Below, in pieces: positions 24,603-33,298 of a stretch of 64,000 nucleotides of DNA. The first letter of the stretch is position 1. Each line of letters opens with the position of its first letter. This stretch comes from Agromyces sp. H17E-10. GTDB lineage: Bacteria; Actinomycetota; Actinomycetes; Actinomycetales; Microbacteriaceae. The stretch lies in assembly GCF_022919715.1 (NCBI RefSeq), contig NZ_CP095042.1, forward strand, positions 2,108,001 through 2,172,000, given 5' to 3'. Both the position numbers and the translations under genes were made by a program. Below the pieces are notes generated by a model, which saw nothing but the letters and a program-made list of their open reading frames with translations, was not told where the DNA came from and searched no databases.

Positions 24603-24697
24603 GACCAGATCTGTGACACGACCGTAACACGAGGGGGTGGACATTTACATCTGGAGTCATATGATTTGATACCGACGAACATCTGGTTCCAGATGTT
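24603..24697. promoter_or_regulatory. operator cluster: AACATCTGGTTCCAGATGTT palindrome plus half-sites
   Basis: 24678-24697 is a perfect 9+9 bp inverted repeat (AACATCTGG, TT, CCAGATGTT). A half-site ACATCTGGA lies at 24647-24655 and CCAGATCTG at 24605-24613. These flank the divergent starts of the GntR/FadR regulator (24581) and the PotA-like gene (24743). The arms are A/T-rich for this genome. Predicted binding site of the adjacent regulator. Confidence 0.7.
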
Positions 24698-24742
24698 TGG
24701 ACGCGAAAGCCTCGAACGACCGTGTTCATCGAAGGAGATGGC

Positions 24743-25837
<1,095 letters not shown>

Positions 25838-25846
25838 GGATCCATG

Positions 25847-25880
25847 CCCTCGATACGGCGCTGCGCGCCGACTCGACCGG
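25847..25880. repeat. decayed copy of the dispersed palindromic element
   Basis: CTCGATACGGCGCTGCGCGC followed by CGACTCGACC resembles the GGTCTCGATACG...CTACTCGACC unit with several changes. It lies between the PotA-like and PotD-like genes. Confidence 0.45.
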
Positions 25881-25915
25881 CGAAACAGAACCACCAAGAG
25901 AAACAGGAGAGAACC

Positions 25916-27100
25916 ATGATGCGGATGCGGAACGCGCGACGAGGCGCGACCGTCGGGCTCGCGCTCGCCTCGGTCGCGCTGCTGACGGCCTGCGGCACCT
26001 CGGGCGGCGGCGGAGGCGGCAACGACAACGAGGCCGCGACCGAGCTCGGCGAGACCGAGGGGCAGGTGTCGATCCTCGCGTGGCCGGGCTACGTCGAGGA
26101 CGGGTCGAACGACCCGAGCGTCGACTGGGTCACCCCCTTCGAGGAGCAGACCGGCTGCACGGTCACCGCGAAGACCTTCGGCACCAGCGACGAGGCGCTC
26201 AACCTCATGAAGACGGGCGACTACGACGTGGTCTCGGCCTCGGGCGACGCCTCGCTGCGACTCGTCGCGGGCGGCGACGTCGCCCCGGTCAATACCGACC
26301 TGCTGAAGAACTACGACGGCATCTACGACTTCCTGAAGGACCAGGCGTGGAACACCGTCGACGGGGTCAACTACGGCGTGCCGCACGGCTACGGCGCGAA
26401 CCTGCTCATGTACAACACCGACGTCATCACCGAGGAGCCCACCTCGTGGGACCTCGTGTTCGACAAGTCGAGCGACTACGCCGGCAAGGTGACCGCCTAC
26501 GACTCGCCGATCTACATCGCCGACGCCGCGCTGTACCTCATGAAGCACCAGCCCGACCTCGGCATCGAGAACCCCTACGCCCTCGACGAGGAGCAGCTCG
26601 CGGCCGCCGTCGACCTGCTCAAGCAGCAGCGCGAGAACATCGGCGAGTACTGGAGCGACTACCTCAAGGAGGTGCAGTCGTTCCAGACCGGCGACACCGT
26701 CGTCGGCACGAGCTGGCAGGTCATCCAGAACGTGCTCGAGGGCGAAGGCGGCAAGACCGCCGTCACGCTCCCGGCCGACGAGGGTGCGACCGGCTGGTCG
26801 GACACGTGGATGATCTCGTCGCAGGCGAAGAACCCGAACTGCGCGTACGCGTGGCTCGACTACATCTCGAGCCCCGAGGCGAACGCCGCAGCGACGAGCT
26901 ACTTCGGCGAGGCGCCCTCGAGCGACGCCGCGTGCGAGTACCGCGAGGACTGCGAGGCGTACCACGCCGGCGACGCCGACTACGCGTCGCAGATCTGGTA
27001 CTGGACCACCCCGATCGAGGACTGCATCGACGGCCGCACCGACGTGAAGTGCACCGACTACGCAGCCTGGACCCAGGCCTGGCAGGAGATCAAGGGCTGA
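25916..27100 (+). CDS. potD: polyamine-type ABC substrate-binding lipoprotein (PotD-like)
   Basis: A 394-residue protein with a lipoprotein signal (lipobox LTAC within LASVALLTACGTSGGGGGG). The mature domain begins VSILAWPGYVEDGSNDPSVDW, the PotD/PotF opening, and continues with GVPHGYGANLLMYN and VGTSWQVIQNVL, which line the ligand site in this family. It binds a cationic amine outside the cell. CAGGAGAG lies just before the ATG at 25916; its TGA overlaps the start of the permease gene (TGATG). The extra cysteines (NCAY, ACEYREDCE, DCIDGRTDVKC) suggest disulfides, as expected for an exported protein. Confidence 0.92.
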   Translation: MMRMRNARRGATVGLALASVALLTACGTSGGGGGGNDNEAATELGETEGQVSILAWPGYVEDGSNDPSVDWVTPFEEQTGCTVTAKTFGTSDEALNLMKTGDYDVVSASGDASLRLVAGGDVAPVNTDLLKNYDGIYDFLKDQAWNTVDGVNYGVPHGYGANLLMYNTDVITEEPTSWDLVFDKSSDYAGKVTAYDSPIYIADAALYLMKHQPDLGIENPYALDEEQLAAAVDLLKQQRENIGEYWSDYLKEVQSFQTGDTVVGTSWQVIQNVLEGEGGKTAVTLPADEGATGWSDTWMISSQAKNPNCAYAWLDYISSPEANAAATSYFGEAPSSDAACEYREDCEAYHAGDADYASQIWYWTTPIEDCIDGRTDVKCTDYAAWTQAWQEIKG

Positions 27101-28002
27101 TGACGGCCACCCGTGCGGTGCCCGCCCCGCGTCGCAGTGCGGCGCGGGCGGGCTCCGCCTTCCTCAGCGCGCACCCCCGGGCGCGGCTCGCGCTGCTGCT
27201 CAGCGCCCCGCTGTTCTGGCTCGGCGTCGTCTACATCGTCGCGCTCGTGCTGCTGCTCGTGACGGCCTTCTGGTCGGTCGACAGCTTCACGGGCGAGATC
27301 ACGACCGAGTTCACGCTCGACAACATCATCGAGGTCGTGACCGGGTCGCTCTACCAGACGGTGACGCTGCGCACGATCGGCGTCGCGCTCGCGGTGACCG
27401 TGATCGACGTCGCCCTCGCGCTGCCGATCGCGTTCTTCATGGCGAAGGTCGCGTCGGCGCGCATGCAGCGGGTACTGCTCATCATGGTGCTCACCCCGCT
27501 CTGGGCGTCGTACCTCGTGAAGGCGTACGCCTGGCGTTCGGTGCTCTCGCAGGACGGCATCCTCGAGTGGCTCGTCGCGCCGTTCGGCGGTCACACGCCC
27601 GGCTACGGCCTGCCTGCGACGATCATCACGCTGAGCTACCTGTGGCTGCCGTACGTGATCCTGCCCATCTACGCGGGGCTCGAGCGCGTGCCCGACTCGC
27701 TGCTCGAGGCATCGGGCGACCTGGGCGGCAAGACCTGGTCGACGCTGCGGCTGGTCGTGCTGCCGCTCGCCCTGCCGGCCATCATCGCCGGCACGATCTT
27801 CAGCTTCTCGCTCTCGCTCGGCGACTACATCACGGTCAACATCGTGGGCGGTACGAGCCAGATGCTCGGAAACCTCGTCTACACGAACGTCGGCGCCGCG
27901 AACAACCTGCCGCTCGCCGCCGCGATCGCGCTCATCCCGATCGTGATCATCTTCGGCTACCTCTTCCTCGTGCGCCGCACCGGCGCGCTCGACAACCTCT
28001 AG
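27100..28002 (+). CDS. potB: ABC transporter permease 1 (PotB-like)
   Basis: A 300-residue permease with six membrane segments and the inner-membrane component signature in LLEASGDLGGKTWSTLRLVVLPLALP (EAA loop that contacts PotA). The N-terminal ~30 residues are basic and hydrophilic. It begins at the TGATG overlap with potD and is followed 9 bases later by the second permease. Forms a heterodimer with PotC to translocate the amine captured by PotD. Confidence 0.92.
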   Translation: MTATRAVPAPRRSAARAGSAFLSAHPRARLALLLSAPLFWLGVVYIVALVLLLVTAFWSVDSFTGEITTEFTLDNIIEVVTGSLYQTVTLRTIGVALAVTVIDVALALPIAFFMAKVASARMQRVLLIMVLTPLWASYLVKAYAWRSVLSQDGILEWLVAPFGGHTPGYGLPATIITLSYLWLPYVILPIYAGLERVPDSLLEASGDLGGKTWSTLRLVVLPLALPAIIAGTIFSFSLSLGDYITVNIVGGTSQMLGNLVYTNVGAANNLPLAAAIALIPIVIIFGYLFLVRRTGALDNL

Positions 28003-28011
28003 GGGCTCAGG

Positions 28012-28812
28012 ATGCGACTGTCTCGCCTGTCTCGGACGGTGCTCGGTGTCGTCACCGGACTGATCCTGCTCGTGGTCTACGTGCCGCTCTTCGTCGTGCT
28101 CGTGAACTCGTTCTCGACCTCGACGTCGCTCACGTGGCCCCCGCCGGGGTTCACGCTCGAGTGGTGGGGCAAGGCGTTCCAGAGCGAGGGGGCGCTCGAC
28201 GCGGTCGGCACGAGCGTCGGCATCGCGCTCGTCGCGACCGCGGTGTCGCTCGTGCTCGGCACGCTCATCTCGCTCGCGCTGCAGCGCTTCTCCTTCTTCG
28301 GGCGAGAGGCCATCAGCCTGCTCGTGATCCTGCCGATCGCGCTGCCCGGCATCATCACCGGTATCGCGCTCAACAACTTCTTCCGCACGATCATGGGGGT
28401 GCCGCTCTCGATCTGGACCGTCGTGATCGCGCACGCGACGTTCTGCATCGTGACCGTGTTCAACAACGTCATCGCCCGGTTGCGGCGGCTCGGCCTGAAC
28501 CTCGAGGAGGCGTCGGCCGACCTCGGCGCCGGCATCTGGACGACCTTCCGCCTCGTCACCTTCCCGCAGCTGCGGTCGGCGCTGCTTGCGGGCGGGCTGC
28601 TCGCCTTCGCGCTCAGTTTCGACGAGATCATCGTGACGACGTTCACGGCGGGTTCGGGCGTGACGACCCTGCCGATCTTCATCCTCAACAACATGTTCCG
28701 GCCCGCGCAGGCGCCGATCGTGTCGGTCATCGCGGTCGTGCTCGTCGTCGTGTCGATCATCCCGATCTACATCGCGCAGCGGCTCTCGGGCAGCGAGGAA
28801 CGCCGGCGCTGA
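28012..28812 (+). CDS. potC: ABC transporter permease 2 (PotC-like)
   Basis: A 266-residue permease with six membrane segments; the EAA-like loop is LNLEEASADLGAGIWTTFRLVTFP. The opening (VVYVPLFVVLVNSFSTSTSLTWPPPGFTLEWW) matches the PotC/YdcV pattern. It ends the polyamine-type operon and converges on the VWA-domain gene with 16 bases between stops. No terminator-like hairpin is obvious in that gap. Confidence 0.92.
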   Translation: MRLSRLSRTVLGVVTGLILLVVYVPLFVVLVNSFSTSTSLTWPPPGFTLEWWGKAFQSEGALDAVGTSVGIALVATAVSLVLGTLISLALQRFSFFGREAISLLVILPIALPGIITGIALNNFFRTIMGVPLSIWTVVIAHATFCIVTVFNNVIARLRRLGLNLEEASADLGAGIWTTFRLVTFPQLRSALLAGGLLAFALSFDEIIVTTFTAGSGVTTLPIFILNNMFRPAQAPIVSVIAVVLVVVSIIPIYIAQRLSGSEERRR

Positions 28813-28828
28813 GGCATCCGCCCCGCGT

Positions 28829-30730
28829 CTAGAAGCTCGTGACGAGGTCGCCCAGCACCGCGGTGATCTTCGTCGGGTCGGTGGCATCGTAGAACTGCGC
28901 GCCCGTCGCCGTCGAGATCTCGCGCAGGGTCGCCGTGTCGGCGTTGGCGCCGTAGGCGAGGGTGAAGACGAGCACGGGCGTGTCGTCGTGCAGGCCCTCG
29001 AGGTTCGAGAGCAACTGCTTCTTCGAGACCTTGCTCGGCCCGAGCGTCTCGTTCTGGCCATCGCTCAGCACCACGATCGCGTTGATGCGCTCGGGGTCCC
29101 ACGCGTCGGCCTGCTCCTTCGCGAACGTGTCGACCGCCGAGTACAGGGGCGTGAACTCGATCGGTTTCAGGGCGCCCAGGGCGTCGAGGAACTTGGTGCG
29201 GTCGGTGCGCGCATCGGCGACCGGGCTCACCAGACCGGGCGTGACCGGGCCGTCGTCGACCGCGCTGAAGGCCGCGAGTCCGATGTTGTCGCCCTTGGTG
29301 AAGTGCCCGAGCGACTTCTCGATCGCCTCCTTCGCGGCGGCGAGCTTGGTCTGGCCGGTGGGGATCTTCTCCTCCATCGAGCCCGACACGTCGACGAGGA
29401 ACAGCACCTCCGCGCGCTTGCGCACGTCGGGGAAGGAGCTGTCGATCGCCGCGATCACCTCGCGACCGGGGAACTCGAGCGCGCCCTCGGGCCGCTCGGG
29501 CAGGCGACCGACCTCGCTGACGACCGGGTCGAGCTCGCCGTTGAGGTCGTGGTAGCCCGAGGCTCGCACGATCTGCTGCCCCTGCTTGCTGCCCGCGAAC
29601 CGCAGCAGGTCGCGCGCCGCCTCCTTCTCGGAGGCATCGATCCACGGGCCGGTGAGCACCGTGTAGGGGTTGTCGGCGAGGTAGTAGCCGTCGCTCGGGT
29701 AGATCGGCACGAGCTGTTCCTCGGGCGGGGTCGACTCCTCGCGGGTGACGCCGTCGGGGCTCGTGATGCCGCGGTTGTAGTCCCAGACCGTCTTCTCGTC
29801 GACGATGACGGCCGAGAGGAAGTCGGCGATCGTGCCCTCCTTCTCGGACGCGCGCGCCTGCGCGAGGAAGCGCTCGGGCGTCGCCATGTAGTGGCTCGTC
29901 GCGAGCTCGTCTTTTCGGACCTCGTTCACCACGTCGGTCTTGTGGATCTGGCTCGTCGTGAGCTCGGCGACCGAACCGGCCTCGCTGCCGAACTCGGCGA
30001 GCATGGCCGCCTGCCCCGAGCTCGCCATGAGCGGGCTCGTCTTGCCGAGCTTGAAGGTTCCCCACTCGGGGTGGCTCAGCCAGCTCCACGTCGCGTCGTC
30101 GCGCGCGGCGTTGAACACGTCGTTCCAGGTCGGCCGGGTCTCGCTCCAGCCGATGGCGTCGGCGAGCGGCTCGGGCATCGCGAGCACGATGGCCGAGGAG
30201 CCGATGCTCGTGCCCTCGGTCGGTACGTTGGCCGCGCCGCCCGAGTCCTGGGCGGCGGCGAGCCACGAGCTCGCGTCGGGCACCCAGACCGTCGGCTTGT
30301 CGGCATCGGCCACGCCCGGGAAGCCGCCGGCCGCGTCGGTCACGGCGGTGCCCGACGTCTCCTTCTTCGCGACCGCGTCGACGCAGCGCCCGTCGACGCT
30401 GCGCGGCTGGGCGTTGTACCCGTCGACGAGTCGCGTCATGAGCTCGGCGTTCTCGTTCGACGCGAGCACGGTGAGCGCGATGCAGGGCTTCTTGCCGTCT
30501 TCGGCCGACGGTTGGTCGGCGGCGAAAACACCGGGCACGGCGGTGCCCGACGCGGTAGGCGTGAACCCGATGGCGCCCCCTTGGCCGGTCAGCACGACGG
30601 CGGTTGCGACGCCGCCCCCGACGAGCAGGAGCGCGAGGCTCGCGCCGGTGATCATCCAGACCCGGCGGCGTCGGCGCTGCCGGGTCTGCCGCTTCGAGCG
30701 GTCGCGCAGGTCTGTGGCAGCGTCGGGCAT
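28829..30730 (-). CDS. membrane-anchored substrate-binding-fold plus VWA-domain protein
   Basis: A 633-residue protein with a basic cytoplasmic start, one membrane segment (about 25-48, MITGASLALLLVGGGVATAVVL), an extracytoplasmic region resembling a bacterial extracellular solute-binding protein (about 80-420; e.g. IALTVLASNENAELMTRLVDGYN, PTVWVPDASSWLAAAQDSGG), and a C-terminal von Willebrand A domain (about 440-633) with MIDAS motif LFLVDVSGSM plus DGQNE. The combination is found in some actinobacteria; ligand and role are not known to me. It would be held outside the membrane and could bind a partner through the metal site. It is a single gene whose promoter lies in 30731-30850. Confidence 0.85.
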   Translation of the reverse strand: MPDAATDLRDRSKRQTRQRRRRRVWMITGASLALLLVGGGVATAVVLTGQGGAIGFTPTASGTAVPGVFAADQPSAEDGKKPCIALTVLASNENAELMTRLVDGYNAQPRSVDGRCVDAVAKKETSGTAVTDAAGGFPGVADADKPTVWVPDASSWLAAAQDSGGAANVPTEGTSIGSSAIVLAMPEPLADAIGWSETRPTWNDVFNAARDDATWSWLSHPEWGTFKLGKTSPLMASSGQAAMLAEFGSEAGSVAELTTSQIHKTDVVNEVRKDELATSHYMATPERFLAQARASEKEGTIADFLSAVIVDEKTVWDYNRGITSPDGVTREESTPPEEQLVPIYPSDGYYLADNPYTVLTGPWIDASEKEAARDLLRFAGSKQGQQIVRASGYHDLNGELDPVVSEVGRLPERPEGALEFPGREVIAAIDSSFPDVRKRAEVLFLVDVSGSMEEKIPTGQTKLAAAKEAIEKSLGHFTKGDNIGLAAFSAVDDGPVTPGLVSPVADARTDRTKFLDALGALKPIEFTPLYSAVDTFAKEQADAWDPERINAIVVLSDGQNETLGPSKVSKKQLLSNLEGLHDDTPVLVFTLAYGANADTATLREISTATGAQFYDATDPTKITAVLGDLVTSF

Positions 30731-30850
30731 CGTTGCGTCCTGGGTGGGGGATCGGGGGTGGGGGCGGTGGGGTCAGGTGATTTTACCCTGCACCGGCCGT
30801 TCGGCCAACGACGGCGGATGCTGCGGCGCGAGGTCGTCCGCGGCATCCGA

Positions 30851-30878
30851 GTCGGGCCACGCGATCACGTGGCCCGAC
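30851..30878 (-). terminator. hairpin downstream of the His-rich MarR-like gene
   Basis: GTCGGGCCACG at 30851-30861 and CGTGGCCCGAC at 30868-30878 form an 11-bp perfect stem with a 6-base loop, starting 17 bases after the stop at 30895. There is no long U-tract, as is common in high-GC actinobacteria. Confidence 0.65.
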
Positions 30879-30894
30879 CGCGGTCGAACGCGTG

Positions 30895-31629
30895 TCAGCG
30901 CCCGCGCCCGTGGCCGTCGAGGTGCACGTGCACGTGCACCTGCTGGGCGTCGCGGCCGTGGTGCCCGCGCCGGTGGCCGTGGTGCCCGTGCTCGTGCCGG
31001 TCGTGCCGGTGCTCGTGCGGGTCGTGCCCGTGCTCGTGCGGGTCGTGCCCGTGCTCGTGCGGGTCGTGCCCGTGCTCGCCGGCGTGGTCGCGCTCGCCGT
31101 GCCTCCGGCGGTCGTGATCGTGGTGGTCGTGCGGTGCGTGCCCGTGGTGGTGGCCGCGGCCGGTCCGTCGCCCGCGGGGCGACTCGGGGCGGCGGCGCGG
31201 CATGCGCTCGCCCTCGTGCCAGCCGAGCTCGCGTGCGACCGCCTCGAGGGTTGCGAGGGTGGTCTCGAAATCGCCGGGCGAGACGGCGCCCGCGACCCGG
31301 TTGCGCAGCGTGGTCACACGTTCGAGGAGCGCGGCGTACGACGCCTCGCCCTCTTCGGTGAGCCGCGGCGCACCCGGCTCGTCGGTGACCCAGCCGCGGT
31401 CCACGAGCGGCGCGAGCCGCTCGGGGCGGGCGGCGAGCTTGGCGCGCATCCGCTCGTCGTCGACCGTGCCGGCGATGACGTTGAGCCGGCGCCAGTCGCG
31501 GCGGGTGATGCCCTCTGCGGCGAAGAGCTCGAGCATGGCGTCGTCGAGCTTGCGGTCGACGACGCGCAGCCAGTAGCCGATCGGTCGCTGGGCGGGGCTT
31601 GTGGTCTGAGGATTCTCAGGGGTGGTCAT
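30895..31629 (-). CDS. MarR-like winged-helix protein with a long His-rich metal-binding tail
   Basis: A 244-residue protein. Residues about 15-115 form a MarR-like helical/winged-helix unit (GYWLRVVDRKLDDAML, GITRRDWRRLNVIAG, LAPLVDRGWVTDEPGAPRLTEEGEASY). From about residue 150 the chain is an extreme His/Asp/Glu region (GHHHGHAPHDHHDHD, then EHGHDPH repeats, then HVHVHLDGHG). The DNA encoding it contains three exact 21-bp tandem copies (31009-31071), so repeat slippage is plausible. His-rich tails of this sort usually bind Zn, Ni or Co. It is divergent from a second MarR gene whose product also has HHHGHAPHDHH, so the pair may form a metal-linked regulatory circuit. The ATG at 31629 is the first start after the shared promoter. 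Confidence 0.8.
   Translation of the reverse strand: MTTPENPQTTSPAQRPIGYWLRVVDRKLDDAMLELFAAEGITRRDWRRLNVIAGTVDDERMRAKLAARPERLAPLVDRGWVTDEPGAPRLTEEGEASYAALLERVTTLRNRVAGAVSPGDFETTLATLEAVARELGWHEGERMPRRRPESPRGRRTGRGHHHGHAPHDHHDHDRRRHGERDHAGEHGHDPHEHGHDPHEHGHDPHEHRHDRHEHGHHGHRRGHHGRDAQQVHVHVHLDGHGRGR
31009..31071. repeat. three exact 21-bp tandem repeats in the His-rich tail
   Basis: GTGCTCGTGCGGGTCGTGCC plus C is repeated three times at 31009, 31030 and 31051. On the coding strand each unit encodes GHDPHEH. Flanking degenerate copies continue on both sides. Confidence 0.9.
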
Positions 31630-31669
31630 GGTGGTTCCTTCCGTGACGCCTCGGCGTCGAAGTCGATTG

Positions 31670-31706
31670 CATGTCGCATGACATGTATATGTACAATGAC
31701 ATACAT
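31670..31706. promoter_or_regulatory. overlapping palindromes in the divergent MarR promoter region
   Basis: CATGTC/GACATG at 31670-31685 (4-bp spacer) and ATGTAT/ATACAT at 31683-31706 (12-bp spacer) lie in an A/T-rich patch unusual for this genome (TGACATGTATATGTACAATG). It is between the divergent MarR-like genes (starts 31629 and 31705) and probably holds both promoters and the operator of one or both regulators. Confidence 0.6.
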
Positions 31707-32304
31707 GAATGCGGCGAGTCAAGTTCCTCCCGGCGAACGCCCAGGAGCGGGCGGCGGCGACCCCGGGGCATCCGACCCGATCGCGGCCGTCGAGGCCGCG
31801 CTCGTCGCCATGCGTCGCGACCAGGGTCGTCGACGCCTGCAGCGCCGCGGCGAACACGGCGGGCATCACCACGGGCACGCGCCGCACGATCATCACGGCC
31901 TGCACGATCGGGATGTCCCGGCGCCGCAGCGCCGGGGGAGAGGTGGCCCGGGGTTGGCGCAGGCGGCGCGGTTCCGGCTGCTCGACGCGCTCGAGGCGGC
32001 GCCCCAGCCGCCGTCGGTGAGCGAGCTCGCCGAGGCGATCGGCGTCGACCAACCCCGCGCGAGCAGGCTCGTGCAGGCGGCCGTCGAGGCGGGCCACGCA
32101 CGGCGCGAGGTCGATCCGTCCGACGCGCGGCGCAGCGCCATCGTGCTGACCGCGGCCGGCCGTCGAGTGCTCGAGGGCGCGCGCGACACGCGCCGCGGAG
32201 CGGTGGAGTCCGCGCTCGCGGGCTTCACGCCCGAGGAGGCCGCCGACTTCGCCCGGCTGCTGACCCGCTTCGTGGCGGCTTGGCCGCGCGACGCCGACCG
32301 ATGA
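31705..32304 (+). CDS. MarR-family transcriptional regulator with internal His-rich segment
   Basis: A 199-residue regulator. The C-terminal ~125 residues are a MarR winged helix (QAARFRLLDALEAAPQPPSV, SELAEAIGVDQPRASRLVQ, AGHARREVDPSDARRSAIVL, then the helical tail FARLLTRFVAAWP). The N-terminal ~75 residues include a His-rich run (GEHGGHHHGHAPHDHHGLHD) nearly identical to one in the divergent gene at 30895, which suggests metal binding or an ancestral sequence exchange. In-frame ATGs at 31678 and 31696 are alternative starts; 31705 lies after the predicted operator. A strong hairpin follows the stop at once (32309). Confidence 0.85.
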   Translation: MNAASQVPPGERPGAGGGDPGASDPIAAVEAALVAMRRDQGRRRLQRRGEHGGHHHGHAPHDHHGLHDRDVPAPQRRGRGGPGLAQAARFRLLDALEAAPQPPSVSELAEAIGVDQPRASRLVQAAVEAGHARREVDPSDARRSAIVLTAAGRRVLEGARDTRRGAVESALAGFTPEEAADFARLLTRFVAAWPRDADR

Positions 32305-32308
32305 GAAA

Positions 32309-32339
32309 GGGCCGCCGCGAACCCGAATCGCGGCGGCCC
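32309..32339 (+). terminator. strong terminator hairpin after the MarR gene
   Basis: GGGCCGCCGCGA (32309-32320) pairs perfectly with TCGCGGCGGCCC (32328-32339) across a 7-base loop, 4 bases after the MarR stop codon. It is a 12-bp GC stem, so an efficient intrinsic terminator without a U-tract. Confidence 0.8.
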
Positions 32340-32340
32340 G

Positions 32341-32592
32341 AGGTCAGACCCTGCTGACCCCCGAACTCGACCGGGGCTACCCGGCCCCGGCCAGAACCAG
32401 TTGCCCGACGCGTCCTGGTCCTATCGGTTAAGGAGTCCCGGGGCCGCCGACCATTACGCGCGGCGCAGCAGACGGACTTCATGGGATTCAGTCGATGCCG
32501 GAGGCGCCCCCGCCTCGGTAGCTTCCCCTTATCTCGGGCCGGGGGACCTCGAGGGTGAACGCACTGCGCACGTATACGAGGGGGTAATCGAC
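32341..32592. other. gene-free leader region upstream of the sigma factor
   Basis: A 250-base stretch between the terminator and the sigma-factor gene. It holds at least two more potential hairpins (GGTCAG/CTGACC at 32342-32359, and CCGGGG/CCCCGG near 32371-32390) and no supported ORF. Its composition is less codon-like than the neighbours, so a structured 5' leader or small RNA is possible, but I recognise no known riboswitch or RNA family. Confidence 0.35.
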
Positions 32593-33237
32593 ATGTCGCA
32601 GCAACTCCACCGGCTCCGCGAGGCCCGAGCCGCCGACGCAGCATCCACCGAGTCCGCATCGGTCGGGTCCGCATCGACCGGGTCCGCGCCGACCGACGGC
32701 GAGCTCCTCGAGGGCGCCCGTCGGGGCGAACCCGACGCCGTCGCCGAACTCTGGCGGCGTCACTACGCACCCGTCTGCCGCTGGGCGCAGTCGATGACGG
32801 GACGATTCGAACCCGATGAGCTCGTGTCCGAAGCGTTCGCGCGCCTGATGCAGGCGCTCAGAAACGGGCGCGGCCCGACGTCGGCGGTGCGACCGTACCT
32901 CAAGACGGTCGCCCGCAACCTCTCCATGGAGTGGGCCCGACGCTCGGTGCCGGTCGCCGCGATCGACGACCTCGACGATCTCCTCGTCGTCGACGACCCC
33001 TACGAGGCCGTCGATGCGGCGGTCGATGCCTCGGCGACCGTGCGGGCGTTCCGGTCGCTCCCGGCATCCTGGCAGCGGGTGCTCTGGCTCGGACACGTCG
33101 AGGGCATGCCGGCCCGGGAGATCGCCTCGGAGCTCGGCATGAACGCCAACGCCGTCGCCGCCCTGCGCTTCCGCGCGGCGCACGGGTTCCGGCGGGCGTA
33201 CGCGTCGGCGGACGGGGCATCCGGCCGGGTCGCGTAG
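32593..33237 (+). CDS. ECF-type RNA polymerase sigma factor
   Basis: A 214-residue sigma factor. The region-2 helix pattern ALRRG-like DAVAELWRRHYAPVCRWAQS plus DELVSEAFARLMQALRNG sits at about residues 45-95, and region 4 (RSLPASWQRVLWLGHVEGMP, AREIASELGMNANAVAALRF) at about 155-205. The first ~40 residues are low complexity with Ser/Ala/Thr repeats (SASVGSASTGSAPT). The ATG at 32593 is supported by the upstream GAGGGGG. The next gene is on the other strand, so no anti-sigma factor is encoded beside it. The promoters it recognises are unknown. Confidence 0.88.
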   Translation: MSQQLHRLREARAADAASTESASVGSASTGSAPTDGELLEGARRGEPDAVAELWRRHYAPVCRWAQSMTGRFEPDELVSEAFARLMQALRNGRGPTSAVRPYLKTVARNLSMEWARRSVPVAAIDDLDDLLVVDDPYEAVDAAVDASATVRAFRSLPASWQRVLWLGHVEGMPAREIASELGMNANAVAALRFRAAHGFRRAYASADGASGRVA

Positions 33238-33298
33238 GCGCACGGGAGCGTGCGCGGCGGCTCGCCGAAACCGCTCAACGCCGCCGCCGGCGCACCGC

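Noticed and set aside
24582..24644. Earlier ATG (24644) for the FadR-type regulator
   Set aside because: The ATG at 24581 has a clear GGGAGGG site, and the longer version would overlap predicted operator half-sites.
31009..31071. 21-bp repeats as a CRISPR or iteron array
   Set aside because: They have no spacers and encode a His-rich protein tail in frame.
31605..31620. TCTGAGGATTCTCAGG, similar to the two-component dyads at 16921 and 22962
   Set aside because: It lies inside the coding sequence of the His-rich MarR-like gene, so chance is likely; kept out of the predicted regulon.
32401..32592. N-terminal extension of the sigma factor to an upstream start
   Set aside because: The added residues do not look like protein and skip the ribosome site and ATG at 32593.
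32341..32592. Known riboswitch or tRNA upstream of the sigma factor
   Set aside because: I could not match any tRNA fold or familiar riboswitch core; reported only as an unassigned structured stretch.
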